The notes beneath the pieces were generated by a model that had not been told where the DNA came from, searched no databases, and saw only the letters and a program-made list of their open reading frames with translations. Both the position numbers and the translations under genes were made by a program. Positions 6,841-8,722 of a stretch of 8,722 bases of DNA are shown one piece after another. Origin of the DNA: Deltaproteobacteria bacterium (GTDB lineage Bacteria; Desulfobacterota; Syntrophia; Syntrophales; UBA5619); the NCBI GenBank assembly GCA_023487865.1, contig JAMDBG010000137.1, positions 600 through 9,321 of the forward strand, read 5' to 3'. The number at the start of each line of letters is the position of its first letter. Position 1 is the stretch's first letter.

Positions 6841-8109
6841 ATGATACAGTGGAACGGTCTCATGGTCTTCTTCCTGACGGTCTTTGTCGCCTCTTTACTG
6901 GTGCATGGTGTGCTGAATGGGCTCAACCTCCGCCACCTCCGCCGTCACGGCGACGAGATCCCGGAGGTGTTGCGGGGGGAGATCGACGGCGAGACGCTCA
7001 CGAAGATCTCCCGATACACACTCGATTCCCAGCGGTTTGGAACCGCAGCGGGCCTCTTCGACGACGCCCTTACCCTCGCCGTCCTTCTTAGCGGCCTGCT
7101 TCCCTGGCTCATCGACCGCCTGCCCGCCTGGGAGGAGCATTTCCTCCTGGCGGGTCTTCTCTTTTTCGGCCTTTTGGGCATCGCCAGCGGGCTGATCGGT
7201 CTCCCCTTCGACCTATACAGGACATTCGTCATCGAGAAACGCCACGGTTTCAGCACGATCACCCTGCGCCTCTGGATGATCGACCTTCTCAAGGGAATCG
7301 CCGTCTCCTCCGTCCTGATGGGACTGCTGCTGAGTGCCCTGCTCACCCTTCTGCGCTTTGCCCCTCTCTCCTGGTGGTTCTGGACATGGCTCGTATTCGC
7401 CTCCTTCCAGCTATTGATGATCTGGCTTTATCCCGTCGTGATCGCACCCCTTTTCAACCGGTATGAACCGATCCGGGACGAGGGACTCAGGGAGGTGGTC
7501 ATCGCACTGATGGCAAAGGTCGGTCTGAAGACGGAGGGGGTTTACCAGATGGACGCAGCGAAACGGAGCCGCCACACAAACGCCTATTTCACCGGGCTGG
7601 GAAGAACGAAGCGGATCGTTCTTTTCGACACGCTGCTCGCCTCGCATACCGCGGAAGAGATCACCGCCGTCCTCGCGCACGAGATCGGCCACTGGAAAAG
7701 GCGGCACATCCTCAAGCAGCTCCTCTTCATGGAAGTTGCCTCGCTGGTCGTTCTATGGCTTGCCTCGCACCTGATCGCCTGGCCGCTTCTCTATGAAACG
7801 TTCGGATTCACCAGGCCCATCCCCTTTGTCGGCCTCTTGCTTTGCGCCGCCCTCGTCGGCCCCCTGACGATCCTCATTACCCCTGTCGTCTCGGCAGCCC
7901 AGAGGCGGTTTGAACGGGAAGCGGATACCTGTGTTTTCAGTCTCACAGGGAGGACATCCCCTCTGATGAGCGCCCTCAAAAGGCTGGCCCGGGATAACCT
8001 CGCCAACCTCCACCCCCATCCCCTTTATGCCCGGTTTTATTATTCCCATCCACCGCTTACGGAGCGGATCGCCCGGCTAGAGGAATTTGAAAGTAAAAAT
8101 GGGCCTTGA
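6841..8109 (+). CDS. M48 family membrane metalloprotease (Ste24/CAAX protease 1 type)
   Basis: A 422-residue integral inner-membrane zinc protease. The N-terminal M48_N region has about five hydrophobic helices (near 5-27, 70-90, 100-125, 150-172, 176-200). Then comes the conserved DAAKRSRHTNAYFTGLG segment (about 238-254), the zinc motif HEIGH (280-284, catalytic E281), two further helices (about 293-312 and 325-350), and EREAD, whose E358 is the likely third zinc ligand. The C-terminal HPPLTERI is typical of the family. In eukaryotes Ste24 processes prenylated peptides and clears blocked translocons; bacterial members lack prenylated substrates and most likely act in membrane-protein quality control (inferred). 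The ATG at 6841 is chosen over 6757 because the earlier one lies inside the preceding gene and the first transmembrane helix begins at 6841. The Shine-Dalgarno (CGGAACGGAACG) is weak. It ends in TGA. Confidence 0.92.
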   Translation: MIQWNGLMVFFLTVFVASLLVHGVLNGLNLRHLRRHGDEIPEVLRGEIDGETLTKISRYTLDSQRFGTAAGLFDDALTLAVLLSGLLPWLIDRLPAWEEHFLLAGLLFFGLLGIASGLIGLPFDLYRTFVIEKRHGFSTITLRLWMIDLLKGIAVSSVLMGLLLSALLTLLRFAPLSWWFWTWLVFASFQLLMIWLYPVVIAPLFNRYEPIRDEGLREVVIALMAKVGLKTEGVYQMDAAKRSRHTNAYFTGLGRTKRIVLFDTLLASHTAEEITAVLAHEIGHWKRRHILKQLLFMEVASLVVLWLASHLIAWPLLYETFGFTRPIPFVGLLLCAALVGPLTILITPVVSAAQRRFEREADTCVFSLTGRTSPLMSALKRLARDNLANLHPHPLYARFYYSHPPLTERIARLEEFESKNGP

Positions 8110-8151
8110 TTTTCACGCCGGGATGATTAGTTTATTGGGGCGATATCGGCG

Positions 8152-8174
8152 CCACGGGCGCAACCCGTCCGTGG
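8152..8174 (+). other. Hairpin between the M48 protease and fmdB-like gene
   Basis: CCACGGGCG (8152-8160) pairs with CGTCCGTGG (8166-8174), a 9-bp stem with one G-U pair and a 5-base loop. Only a short TCATTT follows, so it is a weak terminator at best. It ends 12 bases before the Shine-Dalgarno of the next gene and may be a leader structure for that gene. Confidence 0.4.
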
Positions 8175-8198
8175 TCATTTCGCATCGGAGAGAACGCC

Positions 8199-8687
8199 AT
8201 GCCCATCTATGAATTTTACTGTGAAAAATGCAACACCGTCTTCAGCTTTTTCTCCCGGGTCGTCAATACGACGAAAATCCCGAACTGCCCGCAATGTAAA
8301 AAGGCGCTGAGACGTCAGATGTCCCTGTTTGCCAGGGTCTCCCGCGGCAAAGAAGCGCCTGCGGACGACGGAATGCTCCCGCTCGACGATGCGAAGATGG
8401 AGAAGGCCATGGCAATGATTGCCGGGGAGGCGGAGAAGATCAACGAAGACGATCCCCGCCAGGCCGCTCAGCTCATGCGGAAGCTGACCGACGCGACGGG
8501 GCTTTCCCTCGGCGCCGGGATGGAGGAAGCGCTCCACCGGCTGGAAAAGGGGGAGGACCCTGATCGGATCGAGGCGGAGATGGGCGACCTCCTGGAAGGG
8601 GAAGAACCCTTCGCCATCGAGGGGAGGAAGATGAAGGGCGGCCGGAAGCCGAAACCCAGGGTGGATGAAACGATCTACGACCTGTAA
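8199..8687 (+). CDS. FmdB-family zinc-ribbon protein with long acidic C-terminal extension
   Basis: A 162-residue cytoplasmic protein. It starts with the FmdB signature MPIYEFYCEKC and forms a zinc ribbon from C8-x2-C11 and C30-x2-C33 (residues 1-45). FmdB proteins are named from a putative regulator of the formamidase operon, but their molecular role is not established. The usual protein is about 70-110 residues. Here residues 55-162 add a charged, mainly helical region (DDAKMEKAMAMIAGEAEKI, then an EAEMGDLLEGEEPF stretch) and a basic GRKMKGGRKPKPR patch before the C-terminus. The start at 8199 is supported by GGAGAG 8 bases upstream. It ends in TAA. It follows the protease gene by 89 bp in the same direction and may belong to the same transcript. 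Confidence 0.88.
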   Translation: MPIYEFYCEKCNTVFSFFSRVVNTTKIPNCPQCKKALRRQMSLFARVSRGKEAPADDGMLPLDDAKMEKAMAMIAGEAEKINEDDPRQAAQLMRKLTDATGLSLGAGMEEALHRLEKGEDPDRIEAEMGDLLEGEEPFAIEGRKMKGGRKPKPRVDETIYDL

Positions 8688-8722
8688 TCCCCTCGCTGTC
8701 CTTGCCGCTCACAACGTTTTCA

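Overview
The window reads as an anaerobic, fairly GC-rich bacterial chromosome, most likely Desulfobacterota (Syntrophales or a relative). This is inferred from the gene set: a ferredoxin-nitroreductase fusion, a rubrerythrin-like ferritin-fold protein, an FmdB zinc-ribbon protein with a long tail, and a bacterial Ste24-type M48 protease. No rRNA, tRNA, CRISPR array, intact transposase or prophage gene was seen.

Layout: (1) 79-1011 (+) ferredoxin-nitroreductase, convergent with (2) a minus-strand pair, a DEAD-box RNA helicase (4492-2915) followed 17 bp later by the ribosome-associated GTPase typA/bipA (2897-1074). The pair is fed by a near-consensus sigma-70 promoter at 4603-4631, bracketed by two CTTGWCAAG palindromes. 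(3) A 308-bp divergent intergenic region. (4) 4801-6114 (+) an MFS transporter, ending before a GC-rich hairpin pair. (5) 6318-6812 (+) a rubrerythrin-like protein and 6841-8109 (+) a Ste24/CAAX-type M48 membrane protease, closely spaced and probably cotranscribed. (6) 8199-8687 (+) an FmdB-family zinc-ribbon protein with its own leader hairpin.

The main oddity is that two otherwise full-length genes, typA and the MFS transporter, are each interrupted by a single in-frame TAG (2109-2111 on the minus strand and 5026-5028 on the plus strand). There is no frameshift or other stop in either gene. All seven genes end in TGA (4) or TAA (3); none ends in TAG. This is what a lineage reading UAG as a sense codon would show (pyrrolysine, another reassignment, or an amber suppressor). 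Two nonsense mutations or assembly errors would look the same locally, and the window cannot decide between them.

Functionally, the helicase-typA pair suggests a ribosome-biogenesis or RNA-remodelling operon. The right-hand plus-strand genes suggest membrane-protein quality control and redox or oxidative-stress defence. The nitroreductase stands alone.
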